A stretch of DNA of 64,000 nt from Bos javanicus (lineage: Eukaryota > Chordata > Mammalia > Artiodactyla > Bovidae), in contig NC_083870.1 in assembly GCF_032452875.1 (NCBI RefSeq), positions 2,728,001 to 2,792,000 of the forward strand, in the 5' to 3' direction. How positions within the stretch are numbered: the stretch's first letter is position 1; each line of letters begins with the position of its first letter. Shown in pieces: positions 1-12,137 of the stretch. A model generated the notes under the pieces. That model was not told the origin of the DNA. It searched no databases and was given only the letters and a program-made list of their open reading frames with translations. The position numbers and the translations under genes are program-made.

Positions 1-679
1 ATTCTGTAGGGAGCAGGCTATTAATGCTTGTGGCCCCCATTTCTTTCTCATTTGGCCCTGATGAACCTGCTCCTGCAGCCCTGCCAAGACTGCTGCAAGG
101 CTTCATCCTTCAGGGAGGAAGAACCACTGGATTTTCTCAGTCAACCCATCAATAAACAAATGTTTATTTTACCAACTGCCTCTGATGTACCAGTGCCAGC
201 AAAGAAAACAAAGGAATAAGCAGGCAGCTTCAGTGTTCCTCAGTGCAGGAGGTAAGTAGGGGCACAGGCAGAAAAGGCCAGTGCTCCCAAGTAATATAGG
301 AGAAATGCCAGAGAAAGGGACCAGGCCAGGTATTCTCGATATGTAAAGACTCAAGCTGGATGCAAGGGACTGGTGAGATTCAGCCAGGCAAGGAGGAGGG
401 GCTAGTTCTAAAGGGCAAAACCAGCAAATACATGGAGTAGGCAAATATAAGGGGGCGCACAGAGGCAGTAGAGGAGCTTTCAAGGTGAAGAACAGTGGGC
501 GATAAGGTCAGAAGGGGTCTGCTGGGAAGGCCTGGAAGAGTAGATCTGGAAAAGGGAAGCTTGAGATCAGATCTTCTTAACCAAAAGAGTATGAGGAAGC
601 GCTTCATACCCTTTCAGTGCCTCTTGGGCATACAGGAGCTTTTCAGTAGAGACTTAAGACCTTTATGATAGAACAGGGT
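1..679. other. Unassigned DNA, no gene or repeat recognised
   Basis: This is mixed-composition sequence with only short chance open frames on both strands. I see no splice-bounded exon, RNA gene or repeat family that I can name. Confidence 0.4.
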
Positions 680-767
680 TTGTTTTATTTTCTAATTTAT
701 TGATATAGTTGACTTACAGTGTTGTGCCAATTTCTGCTGTACAGTGGAGTGATTCAGCCTACATATG

Positions 768-846
768 GACAGGGAGGCCTGGCATGCTGTGATTCATGGG
801 GTCACAAAGAGCTGGACACGACTGAGCGACTGATCTGATCTGATCT
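768..846 (+). mobile_element. BovB / Bov-A 3' tail fragment
   Basis: About 75 bp match the shared BovB and Bov-A 3' end (cctggcatgctg, ggggtcacaaagag, gacacgactgagcgactg), followed by a short gatct tandem tail. It lies inside the L1 above and directly before a Bov-tA copy. It could be a 5'-truncated BovB or a SINE piece. Confidence 0.8.
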
Positions 847-1054
847 GTTATTTGGGGGGGCTCAGCCCATTAAGAATCCACCAGCAATGCGGGAGACTGG
901 GTTCAATCCCTGGGTTGGGAAGATCCCCTGGAGCTGGGCATGGCAACCCACCCCCGTATTCTTGTCTAGAGAATCCCATGGACAGAGGAGACTGGCAGGC
1001 TACAGCCCATGGGGTCACAAAGAGTCAGACATGACTTGGAGGACTAAGCACAAG
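847..1054 (+). mobile_element. Bov-tA SINE (tRNA-Glu derived)
   Basis: The 5' head is partly lost. The B-box-like part ggttcaatccc and the Bov-A body (agaatcccatggacagagg, gtcacaaagagtcagacatgac) are clear. Being non-autonomous, it would depend on BovB machinery for movement. Confidence 0.88.
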
Positions 1055-1066
1055 TACATATATGTG

Positions 1067-1091
1067 TACACACACACACACACACACACAC
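1067..1091. repeat. (AC)n microsatellite
   Basis: About 12 uninterrupted AC units sit where the Bov-tA tail meets the remaining L1 half. It probably expanded from an A/C-rich L1 tract and is likely polymorphic. Confidence 0.95.
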
Positions 1092-1235
1092 TCTTTTCTG
1101 TTACGGTTTATCACAGGATAGAGCGCAGTTCCTGTACAGCACGGTAGGCCCTTGTTGTTTATCTGTTGTATGTGTGATAGTTTGCATCTGCTAATCTCAG
1201 ACTCCCAATCCATCCCTCCCCCCACCCCATGATGG

Positions 1236-1904
1236 AAGTTTTGAATGCTAGAGTACAATACCCAAGAGTAAGGAGTGGGGTTCATGTGCCAAAGATGCAG
1301 GCAAAGCTGAGGTCAGGGGGAGAGCCGGCAGCGGCTGAAGGCCCTTCCCGCTCCCTCCGCGCCTAGGTGTGGTGTCTTCTAGAGCTGTAAGGGTCAGCTG
1401 TGGTCAGCTTAGGGCTGACAGTGTAGGGCTTGGAGAGCCTTGGCCTGGGTGCAGCTTGAGGAGCTGGGAGCTTACGCCTCACCTTCAGGAGACAGCTCCT
1501 GCCTGTCTCTCTCCTCCTCCCGCAGAGCCAACATTACTGAGGGTTTGTCTATCCCCACCCACCTCTGTTACCGTTTCAGTTTATTCCAAGCTGGTTTCTC
1601 TCAGTTCCAAATTTGCGCTTGCTCAGCTCGTCTGGGCTTTCCATATTTCCAGATCCAGCGGACACTTACCTTTTCATCAATATTCCGCATGACAGCTTTC
1701 CTGTGTCTTGAGTCACTTCCATCATTTAGCCCTCCTGCTGTTTTTCTGGCTGTTCCTCTATCTGACCTCAAAGTGCAGTTCACTGGGACACTTCTCATTC
1801 TGTACTGGATGGATAGTTATTTCATCCATCCCAAGGGCACCAGATGGCCTCTGGGACAGAGTCACCTGCAGTACAGGCATATGTGTCTACACAGTGTCCA
1901 CTTG
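1236..1904. other. Unassigned DNA
   Basis: GC-moderate sequence whose longest plus-strand open frame (1440-2063) runs into the following L2 and has no recognisable domain. No gene is supported. Confidence 0.4.
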
Positions 1905-2775
1905 GCTGGCTGGAAGAAATCTCAAGCTCAGCGTATCCAAACCTGTGCTCTCGATCTCCGCTATAGCTCCCACCCAAAAGCTGCACCTCTGCTGTTCTTT
2001 CCCATCTTAGTAACACCTTCAGTCCCTGGGTTGCTTCAGCTGAAAATCCGTTTGTCACTGTAGATATTTCCCCCGACATTCATTCCATTATCAAATCCTG
2101 CTGATCCCATCCCGCAGATAACTAATCCAGCCACCACTTTCTATGCCCACCTCTTCCAGTGTAGGACATATCACCATCCCCTATCACTTGCTCCGACAGA
2201 GGATTTCTGACCAAACTTGCCACTTCTGTTCTTGCCCTCCCCCATATGTTCCAGCCTATCCCCCATATGATAGTCAAGTGACATTTTAGAAATGTAAATA
2301 CTGTTGCTTTCTTGCTTAAACCCTTTAATGGCTTCCCTTTACAATCCCAGGATGAAATTTGCAAATCTCTTCCCACTCTGAATGTCTGTTCTTAAGCCCC
2401 TTCAACCTTTTTTCATTTCTTCAGAGAAACTAGCTTCATCCTGATTCAGAACTTCTCCATGTGCTGCTCTCTGTCTGAAATGCTCTACACACCTACCCTT
2501 TTCTAGCAAATTCCTACTCCTCATTCAGGTCTCAGCCGTTACCTCAGAGAGGCAACCCTGAGTTCATAGTTTATATTAGGGTTGTCCTGTTCTCTTGAAT
2601 AACACACTATTCTTTTAGTTGTTACCGTTAATAAGCCAGTATTTATATGTTTATGTAACTTCTGATTTATCTACAAGACTGTAAGCCCCATTAAAGCAGG
2701 TATTATATACATTTTATTTCTCTGTGAATAGTGCTTGGCCCATAACAGGTGTTAAACATTTGATCAAAATAAAGG
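1905..2775 (+). mobile_element. L2 LINE, 3' portion
   Basis: Diverged but continuous similarity to the L2 3' end. There is a segment resembling the 'cttaaaccctttaatggcttccc' block (2310-2340), then the 'gactgtaagccccattaaagcagg' block (2678-2702), then 'gtgcttggcccataacaggtgttaaacattt' shortly before an AATAAA (about 2768). It is an ancient mammalian element with no intact frame. Confidence 0.8.
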
Positions 2776-4035
2776 AGCCCTTTTTCTAACCTCAAATAGT
2801 CTGTGTCCCTTTCAAAAAATCATGTCTCTCTGGAAAATTAGCCTTTCATGTAAAACCTAGTGCTAATTCCACAAATCTCTCCAACTCCCGACACTCCAGC
2901 AGTCACTTGACACACGAGCAGTTGAACTCCACCGTGCTTCTGTGTCATTTTGAGCTGCATCGTCCCATGAGATTCCCTGCTCCTCAACCCAGGGCACGTG
3001 TATGCCGCTCCCCCTGTTTCCCTGCCGTCTTCTGCACACCAGGAGTGGGGTTCAGTAAACACTGAGGCCTGCCTGTCACGTTGCCTGCTGCAGAGTGGCA
3101 TTCAGCTGAATGCCATGTCCCATGCCCAAGGAGCTGGGACATGGAAGCCGTGTCCTAGCACAGCTCCACCTGCATCATCAACTCATGGCCTGAACTCCGG
3201 GACTTCTGGAGGTGATGGTCCTAGCCAGGCCGAGTAGGGCGATTGCCCCCCTTGTTCAGGGCAGCACGTGCAGCATAGCTTTGAGCGTGGCCCTCACTGG
3301 TCATCGAGATGCCTCCTTCAGGCACTTTGCTCTTGCGTCCCAGGAGCCAGATGAGTGTGAGGTGCAGTGTCCCACCAGGCCCAGTGCCCCTCAGCAGCTG
3401 GCGGCCACGTTCTCAGTCTCCCTGTGGAGACCAGAACCGACACCCCTCCCCCATTCCCATGACGCCCCCAGTCAGGGGCCTTATTATCTGGAAGTAGTGA
3501 AGGCGGATCCTCACCAGAAACGATGGGGACCCCTGTCCCAGAGCATCAGATGGGAAAGCAGGATGCAATTCCCTTATTAAAGTCCTGAGTGCCCTTGAAA
3601 GGGAGGCAGCCTAACCCTTTGCCTCTAATCTTCTCCATCTCGGCAAAAGAGGAGCAGCAACAGATTAGCTGGTCTTATCAGGAAGCATTAATCTCACTGG
3701 AGATAAAGCACAACTCTGGAGTTGGAGGGGGTTAGAGGAACAGGCAAGGAAACATGATTCAGAAAAAGAAGGGGAGCAGTACGTGGGAGTTAAAAACAAA
3801 ATGTGGCTTGTGTAGCATGGGATGCTGAAACACAGCTGCGCTGGGTGGAGAAAGCAGGACAGGTGAGCTGGGAGGTGCGGAACTGCAGGGTGTCAGCGAC
3901 CTTCCCCATGACAGCAGCGGCAGATACTGTTTGTGGGGTGAGGTCTGCACATGCTTCATGATCCAGGTTAAAGGAGGCTGCCAGTTGAGTCAGGAAATGC
4001 AGAATCTAGTGTAAGATGCAAGATCCCAAACATCC
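2776..4035. other. Unassigned DNA
   Basis: About 1.26 kb without a repeat I can name. It contains CpG-bearing GC-richer stretches near 3200-3500 and short overlapping open frames on both strands without recognisable domains. Confidence 0.4.
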
Positions 4036-4200
4036 CCTTCCCTCTGATTTGTGGAGTGCTGCGATCTTGTCTCATCCTCCCTATTATGACCCTGGGAGCT
4101 AGATGCTCTGATTATATCTGTTGAGAAAACTAAGGCTCAGGGAGTCAGAGGACTTGCCTGAGATCATGCATCTAGTTGGTGGCTGAGCTGAATCTTGGTA
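4036..4200 (-). mobile_element. MIR SINE
   Basis: Reverse-complement MIR core. 'gagaaaactaaggctcaggga' is followed by 'gacttgcctgagatcatgca' and 'ggtggctgagctgaatc', in the order expected for a minus-strand copy. Confidence 0.75.
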
Positions 4201-4714
4201 AGAGGGTGGGGCCAGGAGGGTGAGATACCAGGTCCATCCATTGCTGAGCTCATTCCCTGGGAGCAGGGGGACACCTCCTCACCTCTCAGGGACCCAAGCT
4301 GGCCAGGACTGCAGGTTTTAGTCCTGTGCTGTCTCCTCCAGGATCTTCCCTTGGGCTCACATGTCAGCCCAAATGGGCAGCCCTGGACCCCAGACCCCTC
4401 AGTTATTGTACTTGTGAGCCCTTTCATCCCTCAAACTCTCCACACAATTGCTGTTTGGACAGATGATTAAGAGGAAAAAAGAGGACCCCCTTCTGGTAGT
4501 GGGAAGGACCCCTGGCTCTACCCTCACTCATCGGACTTTCCGCTGGCTCCTAGGAATTCTTATACTATTATTGCAAGGTTCACTCAGGCCTAGCTGTGTG
4601 GACTGTGTGTGCTGTGTTAGCTGTGTGGACCCCACTCCCTCAGCAGCTCTGACACAAGCCAGTTGGAACTGTCCACTGTGCCAGTTGAGGGTATACCAGC
4701 TCTCTTTCCAGCAC

Positions 4715-4800
4715 AGAGATTTGAGTCAGAAGATCTTGGATTTGATTCTGAGCCATATGACCTTTGGCAAATTCCTTAACAATCAATCTAGTGTCTAGTT
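4715..4800 (+). mobile_element. MIR SINE fragment
   Basis: Plus-strand MIR-like core: 'gagtcagaagatcttggatt' followed by 'tatgacctttggcaaattcc'. It is short and diverged. Confidence 0.6.
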
Positions 4801-4953
4801 CGCGTTCATGTAAATAGACAGCAAAAAGTCCTGTGCTGTCTACTTGGCTGGGGGTCAGGAATCAAGTGAGATGAAAACCGTGAAAGTGCTCTCCAGACTG
4901 GTGTATTGTGCACGTGTTTTTTTGTTTTGTTTTTTTATAGCGCATGACTCTTG

Positions 4954-5162
4954 TTGGGCTTCCCACGTGGCTCAGCAGTAAAAAATCTACCTGCCAATGC
5001 AGGAGATGTGGGGTCAATCCCTGGGTTGGAAAGATCCTCTGGAGAAGGAAAGGGCAACCCACTCCAGTATTCTTGCCTGGAGAATTCCATAGGTGGAGGA
5101 GCCTGGTGGGCTCCAGTCCATGGGTTCGCAAAGAGTCAGACATGACAGAGCAACTAAACAGC
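4954..5162 (+). mobile_element. Bov-tA SINE
   Basis: Essentially full length. It has the head gggcttcccacgtggctcag, a tRNA-like region through ggtcaatccctgg, and the Bov-A body ending gcaaagagtcagacatgac with an aac-rich tail. Short open frames across it are SINE artefacts. Confidence 0.93.
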
Positions 5163-5744
5163 AACATGGCTGTTGTTACTAGAGGGTGACTCTGGATCAG
5201 CCTCAAGGAACAGGGAGGTTGTGGCTTCCCGCACAGAGAGAAGCATTCACACTCTGGGGAAGGGTCCCTCGTGCATCAGCCACACTCCCCCAAGTGCCAC
5301 TCAGAGTCAGAGGGGAGGAGAAAGGCTCACTTTATACTTCAGATCCAGGGCTGTTTTTCATTCATACTCAGAGGAAGGGGGTAGCTGCTACCTTTTGTCC
5401 CACCCAGAGGTTGCCCTCCCAGATCTGCTCTGAGCTGTGGACTCTGGGCAGCAGCCAGGACCCTGCCGCTCCCAGTCCTTGGCGCCATGCCTGCATCTCA
5501 GCCAGGTCCTCATGGGGACTGCCAGCCCTGCCCCCAGACCCCCTGATGTCAGTGTCAGTTAGGCCCCAGATGAGAAGTCAGGGACTTGGGGCTGGAGTGA
5601 TACTGTGCTGTCCCTTTTCAGGAAGGTCTGGAGTTTCCAGCCTGAGTGGGCAATGAGACCCACACCTGAAATAATTTGTGTCCAAAACTATTTCTAATAC
5701 ATTCTTCCTGATACATCTTATAGTAGATCTTTAACTTATACTTT
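5163..5744. other. Unassigned DNA
   Basis: Two overlapping plus-strand frames (starting at 5173 and 5186) cover the stretch but neither has a known domain or splice context. Nothing firm to report. Confidence 0.35.
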
Positions 5745-5935
5745 CATGAATTTGTCCCTTTAGAAGGCAACCTCACGTAATCCTGAAATCATGAGACCTA
5801 TGTAGGACAGCCGTTTTTCCTATTTTAGATAAGCAAGCTGATTAAATAACTAATGTACTCAAGGTCACTCACTGTGGCAGGCACTGGTAGAATCAGGGCT
5901 GCCTCATGCCCTCCTGTGCCAAGTGCATGGTCTGT
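5745..5935 (-). mobile_element. MIR SINE, diverged
   Basis: A weak minus-strand MIR pattern: 'ttttagataagcaagctg' in the position of the usual tttacagatgaggaaactg, then 'ctcaaggtcactcactgtggcaggcactggtagaatcagg'. Confidence 0.55.
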
Positions 5936-6905
5936 GCCAACCCTGTACAGGAGGTGGGGATGAGAGAGGTCATCCCCAGGGTTGTGTACATGGAGCCCCA
6001 GGGGCAGTCGGTGCACAGGCATTTTGGAGGGCATCATTTATGGTCTCTGAAGATAAGAGTGGGCAGATAGGAACATCCAAATGTGTTCCAAAAAGGCAAA
6101 CAGAAATTTTCAGGCTGTCCAATTAAGCAAAATAAATAAGGCCGTGTGTCACCTGACGGCGCCTCGGTGGGGTTACTGTGACAAGCCTGTCTCAAAAAGC
6201 CTCTGGCTGACTGATTCTCTGGAGACCTGACCTTTCCAAGCTGGCGTGTGGGCTATGTCAGGCCAGGGTGCCTAGAGGCTGTCAGAAGTCTGGCTAATGG
6301 GAAGCAATAAATCGGCATCCTCAGTCAGCAAGCTCAGCAGCATCCTGAAGGGACAGGCAGGCCAGGGAGGTCACGGTTTGTGGGCACGAGTGGTGACAGG
6401 GACAGCCTTTGGCAAGGCTGGAAACTGCCAGAAACAGGCAAAGGAAATGTTCCTTTGCCCTGGGCATGGGTAAGGGGAGTGAGTCAGGATCTGGCATGTG
6501 TCGGGAGGGAAGGATGAAGAATGAGAAATGGCTTTCTCCCTCCTCCTCCTCCCAAGAACCACCAGCTGAGCCTCCATTCCAAAATGGCAAATGACAGCCT
6601 TCACACCAAAGCCTGGGCAACTCGCTTCAAGACCAGGCTTTAACTGACTCGAATATCTGAGGCTCTTTCAAATTTCCATAAATAAACTTCACTGTTTTTT
6701 TTTGTTTGTTTGTTTTTGTTTTTTGAGGAAGGATAAGAGATTTGTGCTAAAGAACTAAACCCAAATTCCTGTTGAAGATGTCTTCCTGACCCTTGGAGCC
6801 AGGGAGCTTGTCTTCCTGGGACACATGTACACTTTAAGAAATGGGCAGGCATTAGGCTATTGTCTGTCTCCCACGAGGCTGTAAACAATGTATTCAACTT
6901 AATGA
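5936..6905. other. Unassigned DNA
   Basis: No repeat or gene recognised apart from a short T-rich tract near 6692-6725. Several overlapping frames at 6321-6620 lie on both strands, typical of GC-rich chance frames. Confidence 0.4.
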
Positions 6906-6907
6906 TG

Positions 6908-7112
6908 ATCACAGCCACCATTTATTGAAGACTTCGCCAGTGCTAGATACTTCGTATGCTCTGAGAGCCAGGTACCATACTATCCCCACATTAGAGATGA
7001 CAAAACCAAGGCCCAGAGAGAGTGGGTAACTTCCCTAGCATTAACCAGCTCACAAGCAACAGAGCTAGGATCGGAACCCAGAATTCCAGTGATTCCTTAC
7101 GATGTTTCACTG
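6908..7112 (-). mobile_element. MIR SINE
   Basis: A minus-strand MIR running from the 3' end (catttattgaagacttcgccagtgctag) through 'caaggcccagagagagtgggtaactt' to 'gagctaggatcggaaccca'. It covers most of the consensus. Confidence 0.8.
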
Positions 7113-7494
7113 CTGCATTAAGGCCAAATGGTAGAGTGAATGGATGAACACATGGGTGAGCAGAGAGCGTTCAATATAATGCCTTGAGTGCTTGCCTTTG
7201 TCCTTGCTGTGGAGACTCAGGGAACAAAGGGTTTAAATCACTTTGGAAGCAGCCAGTCTCGTCGCCTCCCAGCTGGTTTGCTCAGCTGGTCCAGGCATGT
7301 TAATGAGATCAGGGTCTTGGGGTCAGACCCAGGGGACCCTCCCAGCACCCAGGTCAGCACTCTCTGCCCTTCCAGCTGCCTCGCATAAGACTGCCTCCAG
7401 GTACCAGTCATAGCAGACTCTAGGTTACAGGGCAGAGGCACAGCCGGGAAAATGCGAGTCAACAGAGTCACCTTTGACTTGGGGGTGTTAGGGC

Positions 7495-7655
7495 CATGTG
7501 AGAAATCGTGTAGCCCAGCCGCTCACGTTACAGACGGGGACAGTGAGCCCCAGAGAGGTGCACTGACACAGCGAGTGAGTGCTGGAGCCGGGAAGAGACC
7601 CGGGTCTCTTCTGACTCCACAGCCAACGTTCTTCACCACCAGGCTGCACTGGGCC
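7495..7655 (-). mobile_element. MIR-family fragment
   Basis: The sequence reads 'acagacggggacagtgagccccagagagg' then 'gagtgctggagccgggaagagacccgggtctc', matching the minus-strand MIR layout with GC-rich changes. Confidence 0.6.
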
Positions 7656-8337
7656 TGACGGGGAGCAGGTAGCTCACTCCATGAGTCAAGGCTGGTGCAC
7701 CCCGGTCTGTAATGCAGTCGTCAGGGGTCAGCGCCACCTATTTCTCATTTGTTGAGGGTCCGAGTCTGTGGGCCACCCAAGGGAGGCCAAAGCACAGCCC
7801 TTCTGCACAGAGAGGAAGTCAGATGGGCCCTGGGGAACAGCTACCCAGGTGCCAGGAGCACAGAGACCAGCCTCTTCCCAGTGTCCATAGGCAGTGATTA
7901 GCAAACCAGAAAGGAGAGGGGCTCCCCGGAGACGCCCGACACAGATGGCAGGAAACGGGAGGGCTTGGCAGCCAGGGGAGGAGGCATGCATGGAAAAATT
8001 GAAAATTGAGATTCGGCCTGGATGCCCAACAACCCAGAATCCATTTCCTCCGCCCCTCAACGCTCCCCATCCCCAGCCCAGGTGCCGAGGCCATCCCCGG
8101 GCCCCTGGTCCCCTGCCCACAGGCAGCAGGGTAGCTCCAGGGCCCCTGGCAGCTCCAGAAGAAATGAGATCCAAGTGATGTCAGAGATGGCAGATTGTGA
8201 GGGGGCCAGGGCCCTCCCCTGACAGCAGGGCTCAGCTGGGTGGCCCCTGTGGAGCGGGAGCAGATGGGGAGTCTGAAAGGGAGATCCTGGAAGCCTGGAG
8301 ACTATTTCTATTGTGGCTTTTAGTTGGGTTTTCTCCT

Positions 8338-8356
8338 TTTTTTTTTTTTTTTTTTG
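8338..8356. repeat. Poly-T run
   Basis: About 19 uninterrupted T bases. No adjacent retroposon body is recognisable, so I cannot say whether it is a relic tail. Confidence 0.9.
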
Positions 8357-10627
8357 TGAACTCAATACAGTTTAGCGTCGGGTTCTGATCCAGTTTTGCT
8401 GTGTCTGCTTACTCTAAAGGAGGTGAGGGCGGGGAGGAGCAGGAGCGAGCAAGCTGGGCTACAGCACAGTTTGCTTTGTCCTTGTTGGGATCTGAGGGAT
8501 GGATTAGAGGAAGAGGGAGCTGAGTTTGTGCCTCCAAGCAGCCTGTCACCTCTGCCTATCTGGCTGAATCCAAGATCTTTGCACCACTCCAGGCTGCCTC
8601 TCCTGAGGAAGATGCTAGAAATTCAGCATGATGTCAGGGAGTCTCCTTTCTCTACACATGGTCCCATTCCAGCGTTAGCCCTCCCTTTCAAAACCTGTAC
8701 TAGTGACCTACCTCTGGCATTCTCTAGAGGCCTCCGTGGAGGAGGAGGCACCTTTAGGTCTCCTGTCTAATCAGCCTATATTTGGGAAGGCTTTGCCTGC
8801 CTTTATCCCTGTCCAACACTTGTGCTGTCTCCGTGTCCATCTCAGTATCTCCCTGCTTGCCCTCTGATCCTGTTTCTGGTCAGGCGCTCTTTCAAGCTGT
8901 TGGGCTCTAGCCAGATGCCTGCTCCCAGGCGCCCTGTCTCCTGGCCCTCCTTGTCAGGCTTACTCTGTCCCTCTGATGGGGAGACACAAGTGCAGAGGGA
9001 GCTGCTGCCAGAGAAGTTCACACACGCCTCTGTCCTCCTTGGACCCTCCAAGCCTGTCCTGAACTTCCACCTTCGTCTCTTGAGTGAGCATGATCTCTGT
9101 AAAGAAAACTGCTTGTGCCTTAAATGGGCAACTAAACTAGTGTTCTGGAGGTCTGATGAGGCAGCCGGAAGAGCTAGAACCAGAGCACCAGAGACAGCCT
9201 CAGAGCAGGTGGGGGCAGGGATGAGGAGATCAGTGTGACAAGCCTTCAGGCCTAGGCAGCACACAGTCTGGAGCAGGGAGAGGGGGCATAAAAGGAGGTT
9301 CAGAACCTGCTTTACAGCCCTTGGCTTCCCAGCAGCCATCAGAAAGGCCTGGGTGTCCAGAGCAGACCCTCAGACAGAGAGGACAAGTGGCAGGGATAGA
9401 TGGAGTCCCGGGGAACCATGGGCAGCCTCATTCCTGCCCAGAATGCCGAGATAAGCTCTGGACACTTTGTCTTCCCAGGTGTGAACGTGGGGGGGACTGG
9501 CCCATCCTTGTTTGGACCCCACCCCACCGCACAGCCGATGCCACAGAACAACCTCCCGCAGAGGCTTCCCTGCAGAAAAGCCCCCGCAGGAAACTTTCTC
9601 CACATGGGTAGTCGAGCTGAGAGGCTTCTGAGATGGAAGGGAGGACCGGAGCCGGGAACTCCAAAGTGGTCTCTCTGCAGCCAAGGCAAACATCCTCCTG
9701 CCCGAGCCAGTGCCGGCTCCTCTCAGATGTCTCTGGAAGAGTTCATCTTTTCAGGACCTAAATCCCACCGGGAACCTAGACCATCTGGCTACTAGTGGGG
9801 TTGCTAAATCACTGTTGAAAAGACTTTCAGAAATGGACCTGATGCATAATTAGATGGAGAGTTGGACCCAGAGCAAGGCTGACAGAGAGGGGTCTTGCAG
9901 ATGTAGTGCCAAGGGCCCCTCTCTCCTGCAGAAACCCCAGGCCTCACCGCCGAATGGAAGGAGAGAATTTGTCCGCGTGAGAAGAAGTTTTCATGGAAAC
10001 TGTCAACCTTAGGATCTGTGCCCAGTTACCTTTCCACCAAGTGGCCAATGGTCTTTCACCAAATAGTGGCGTGGATCCCACATAAAGGCTGAGACATGGG
10101 TACAGCCCTCATGGAGGATTGTTTGTATCTACTTGGAATTGAAGATGGTTTCCTCTCCACTCACAGAGGCCATAGTTTCTGCAGTTTGTATCAATGCCTT
10201 CAGACTTGGGATTAAGGAGTCACAGGCCAGGTACCCCTACCATCGGACAAACAACCACTATTGAGCCAAGAAGAGTGGGGGTGCTTCTGGATGAGAACAC
10301 AGGCGTGTTTGTGTGGTTATTCTGAGAAAGAAATCCCCTACTTGGATGCCAAGAGGTTTTTTTCAAGATTTACCCTCAGCATCTGGTGCCTCCTGAAACG
10401 TCTGGTTGTCAGAATTGGTATCTAGAGTTACATGCCAGTGTCTGCGTCCACGAGAAGGAAAAGCACCTTGGAGTGTTGTCATGCCATCTTGAAAGAACAA
10501 AGACATTGAAAAAGTATTCTCCTAGAAATATCTCTGGTTAAATGGAAGCAGAGTAGCCAGAGAGAAAGAAGTGGGTGGGATGGTCAGGCTGTTTTCACTG
10601 GGACAGGTCAAGGGCTAAGTATATATC

Positions 10628-10682
10628 AACAGTTCAAGAGCGCAGACCAGTTTACAAGGTAGCAATGAACTCTTGAACTGTT
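10628..10682. repeat. Perfect 13-bp inverted repeat (hairpin)
   Basis: Arm 10628-10640 (aacagttcaagag) is the exact reverse complement of 10670-10682, with a 29-base loop. No function is evident. Confidence 0.85.
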
Positions 10683-10884
10683 TCAAGTCTACATGCAGTT
10701 GTTTCCAGTCTCAAGTGTTCATTTTCTTCAGATGCATCCCTGTTTGTCAACAGTGGGATATTTACATGACCCAGGATAGAACTGAGGTGGGTCTCCCTGA
10801 CAGAAATCACTTTTCATAGGAACTCAAAATTCCAGTACCAGGCCACTCCATTTAACTTCTAAACATTCCCAACGGGCTTCTATG

Positions 10885-11150
10885 TATGCTTAAAATGAAT
10901 GTATTTTTACTATTTCTTATGTCCATAAGCTCAAGCTTGTTAGCTGTGTTATGGAAATGTTCTATATTCTTGCCAAGTTTTATCTGCTCAGTCTATCAAT
11001 GATTGAGAAAGTGTGTTGAAATTTCTCTCTCGCTTGTGTATTCATGACTCTTCCTGCAGGGCTGTCCACTGTCGTTTTATACATTTTGAGCCTGAGCTTG
11101 TTTACCTGTTTGATTTTCAGTTTCCTCTTCATTGCTGACTCCAGGGGATT
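10885..11150 (-). mobile_element. Old LINE-1 ORF2 fragment
   Basis: Diverged sequence resembling antisense L1 ORF2, for example the stretch 'ctgctcagtctatcaatgattgagaaagtgtgttgaa' followed by 'ttatacattttgagcc'. Boundaries are vague and no frame is intact. Confidence 0.5.
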
Positions 11151-12135
11151 TGTTTTGCAACCTGAACTGTGGATTCAGTAAGAAATTTGTAACGGAGGGT
11201 TTTTCAAGATATTTAGTTTACCACAATTATGATTTGCGTACTAGATTCTTCTGTTCCTCAACTATAGACAGAGCTTTTAGTGGCTACTTTTTCCAGTTTG
11301 AAGGGATGCCTTTCAAAGCAAGCTGCCTATCTAGGAAAGGTGCTAAGGTGCTTTGATAAAAAGAGCTGAAGTTTCTTAGCACTGACATTGAGGGTGAAGA
11401 GAGGAGCTAAGGCACTGTAAGGATCTTGGGCCCACAGCTCAGGACAAGAGTGTCCAACAAGACCCCTGCTCTGTACTGGGCATGAATGACAGGTGCAAAC
11501 CACTGCCTCAATGGACCCAGCACCTCTGCAATGTGGTAAGCGACTGCTGAATGATAACTGCATTGGCCAACCATTTGTACACAATTCAGGGCCCCGAGAT
11601 AGCCTTGGCAGGACAGAATGTTCTGCTGGAGAAGAAGCTGCTTTCCTAAGAAACCTCAAGGCCCCACTCAAACACAGGCATCCTCAGTGACTCTCTGTAG
11701 TGGCAGAGACATGAGTTGGCTCCAAGATTCCCCACTCTCCTTCCCTGGGCCTTCCCCGCCCCCCCCCCCCCGCCCCGCCCCGAGGCTCACTTTGCACTGG
11801 CATTTGGCTTCTGGCAAATGGTGAGCTTGTTTTACCTCCTTCTGTTCCAGATGGCTCTGAGAAGGACCAACAGGAGGAAGGAGGGTGGGAGGGCAGCTGG
11901 GAGGCAAAGCTGTCTGCTATTTGGAAGGCATATCCAGGGACCCCTGAGAAGGCATACATGCCTGGCATACATGGCCCTGGCACTCAGCAGGCTGACTGTC
12001 TCCAGAGGTAGGGGCTGGGGGTGGAGATTCCCTGTACTGAGCTATTTAGGGCTGTGTAGATCTCAGGGTGGTTGGGGCCACATAAAGCTCAACTTAGATA
12101 AAGAAAGACAAAGCTAGCATGTCAGCATTTACAAA
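11151..12135. other. Unassigned DNA
   Basis: Contains a C-rich run (11757-11778) and short overlapping frames at 11618-12117. No domain or repeat recognised. Confidence 0.4.
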
Positions 12136-12137
12136 AA

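Larger units (their letters stand above)
680..1235 (-). mobile_element. LINE-1 3' end, split by SINE insertions
   Basis: Positions 680-759 and 1062-1235 together read as the reverse complement of an artiodactyl L1 3' untranslated end. The recognisable segments are the ones coding, in sense, for 'aacaaggtcctactgta' and 'gcagatgcaaactatt'. The two halves are separated by a BovB/Bov-A tail and a Bov-tA copy. The flanking motif tacatat (760-766 and 1055-1061) looks like the target-site duplication of that insert. Confidence 0.8.
7656..10880. other. Repeat-poor, partly GC-rich DNA, no gene assigned
   Basis: More than 3 kb without a repeat I can name except a T-run at 8338-8356. Overlapping frames occur on both strands (7728-8174 minus, 8842-9339 minus, 9400-9795 plus), none with a known domain. 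CpG is present but not dense enough by eye for a CpG island. It could hold regulatory or non-coding exons, but nothing in the sequence proves it. Confidence 0.35.

Noticed and set aside
1440..2063. 207-codon plus-strand open frame
   Set aside because: It runs into L2 sequence, has no domain, and overlaps open frames on the other strand. Best explained as chance.
4951..5189. Open frames giving GNPLQYSCLEN-like peptides, also at 887-1147, 37734-37937 and elsewhere
   Set aside because: These peptides are translations of Bov-tA/BovB DNA and recur wherever the SINE occurs. They are not host genes.
8842..9339. 165-codon minus and 138-codon plus frames over the same DNA
   Set aside because: Mutually overlapping GC-rich frames without domains, typical of chance.
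11757..11778. C-rich run as a possible promoter element
   Set aside because: An isolated homopolymer without CpG density, TATA or an initiator context.
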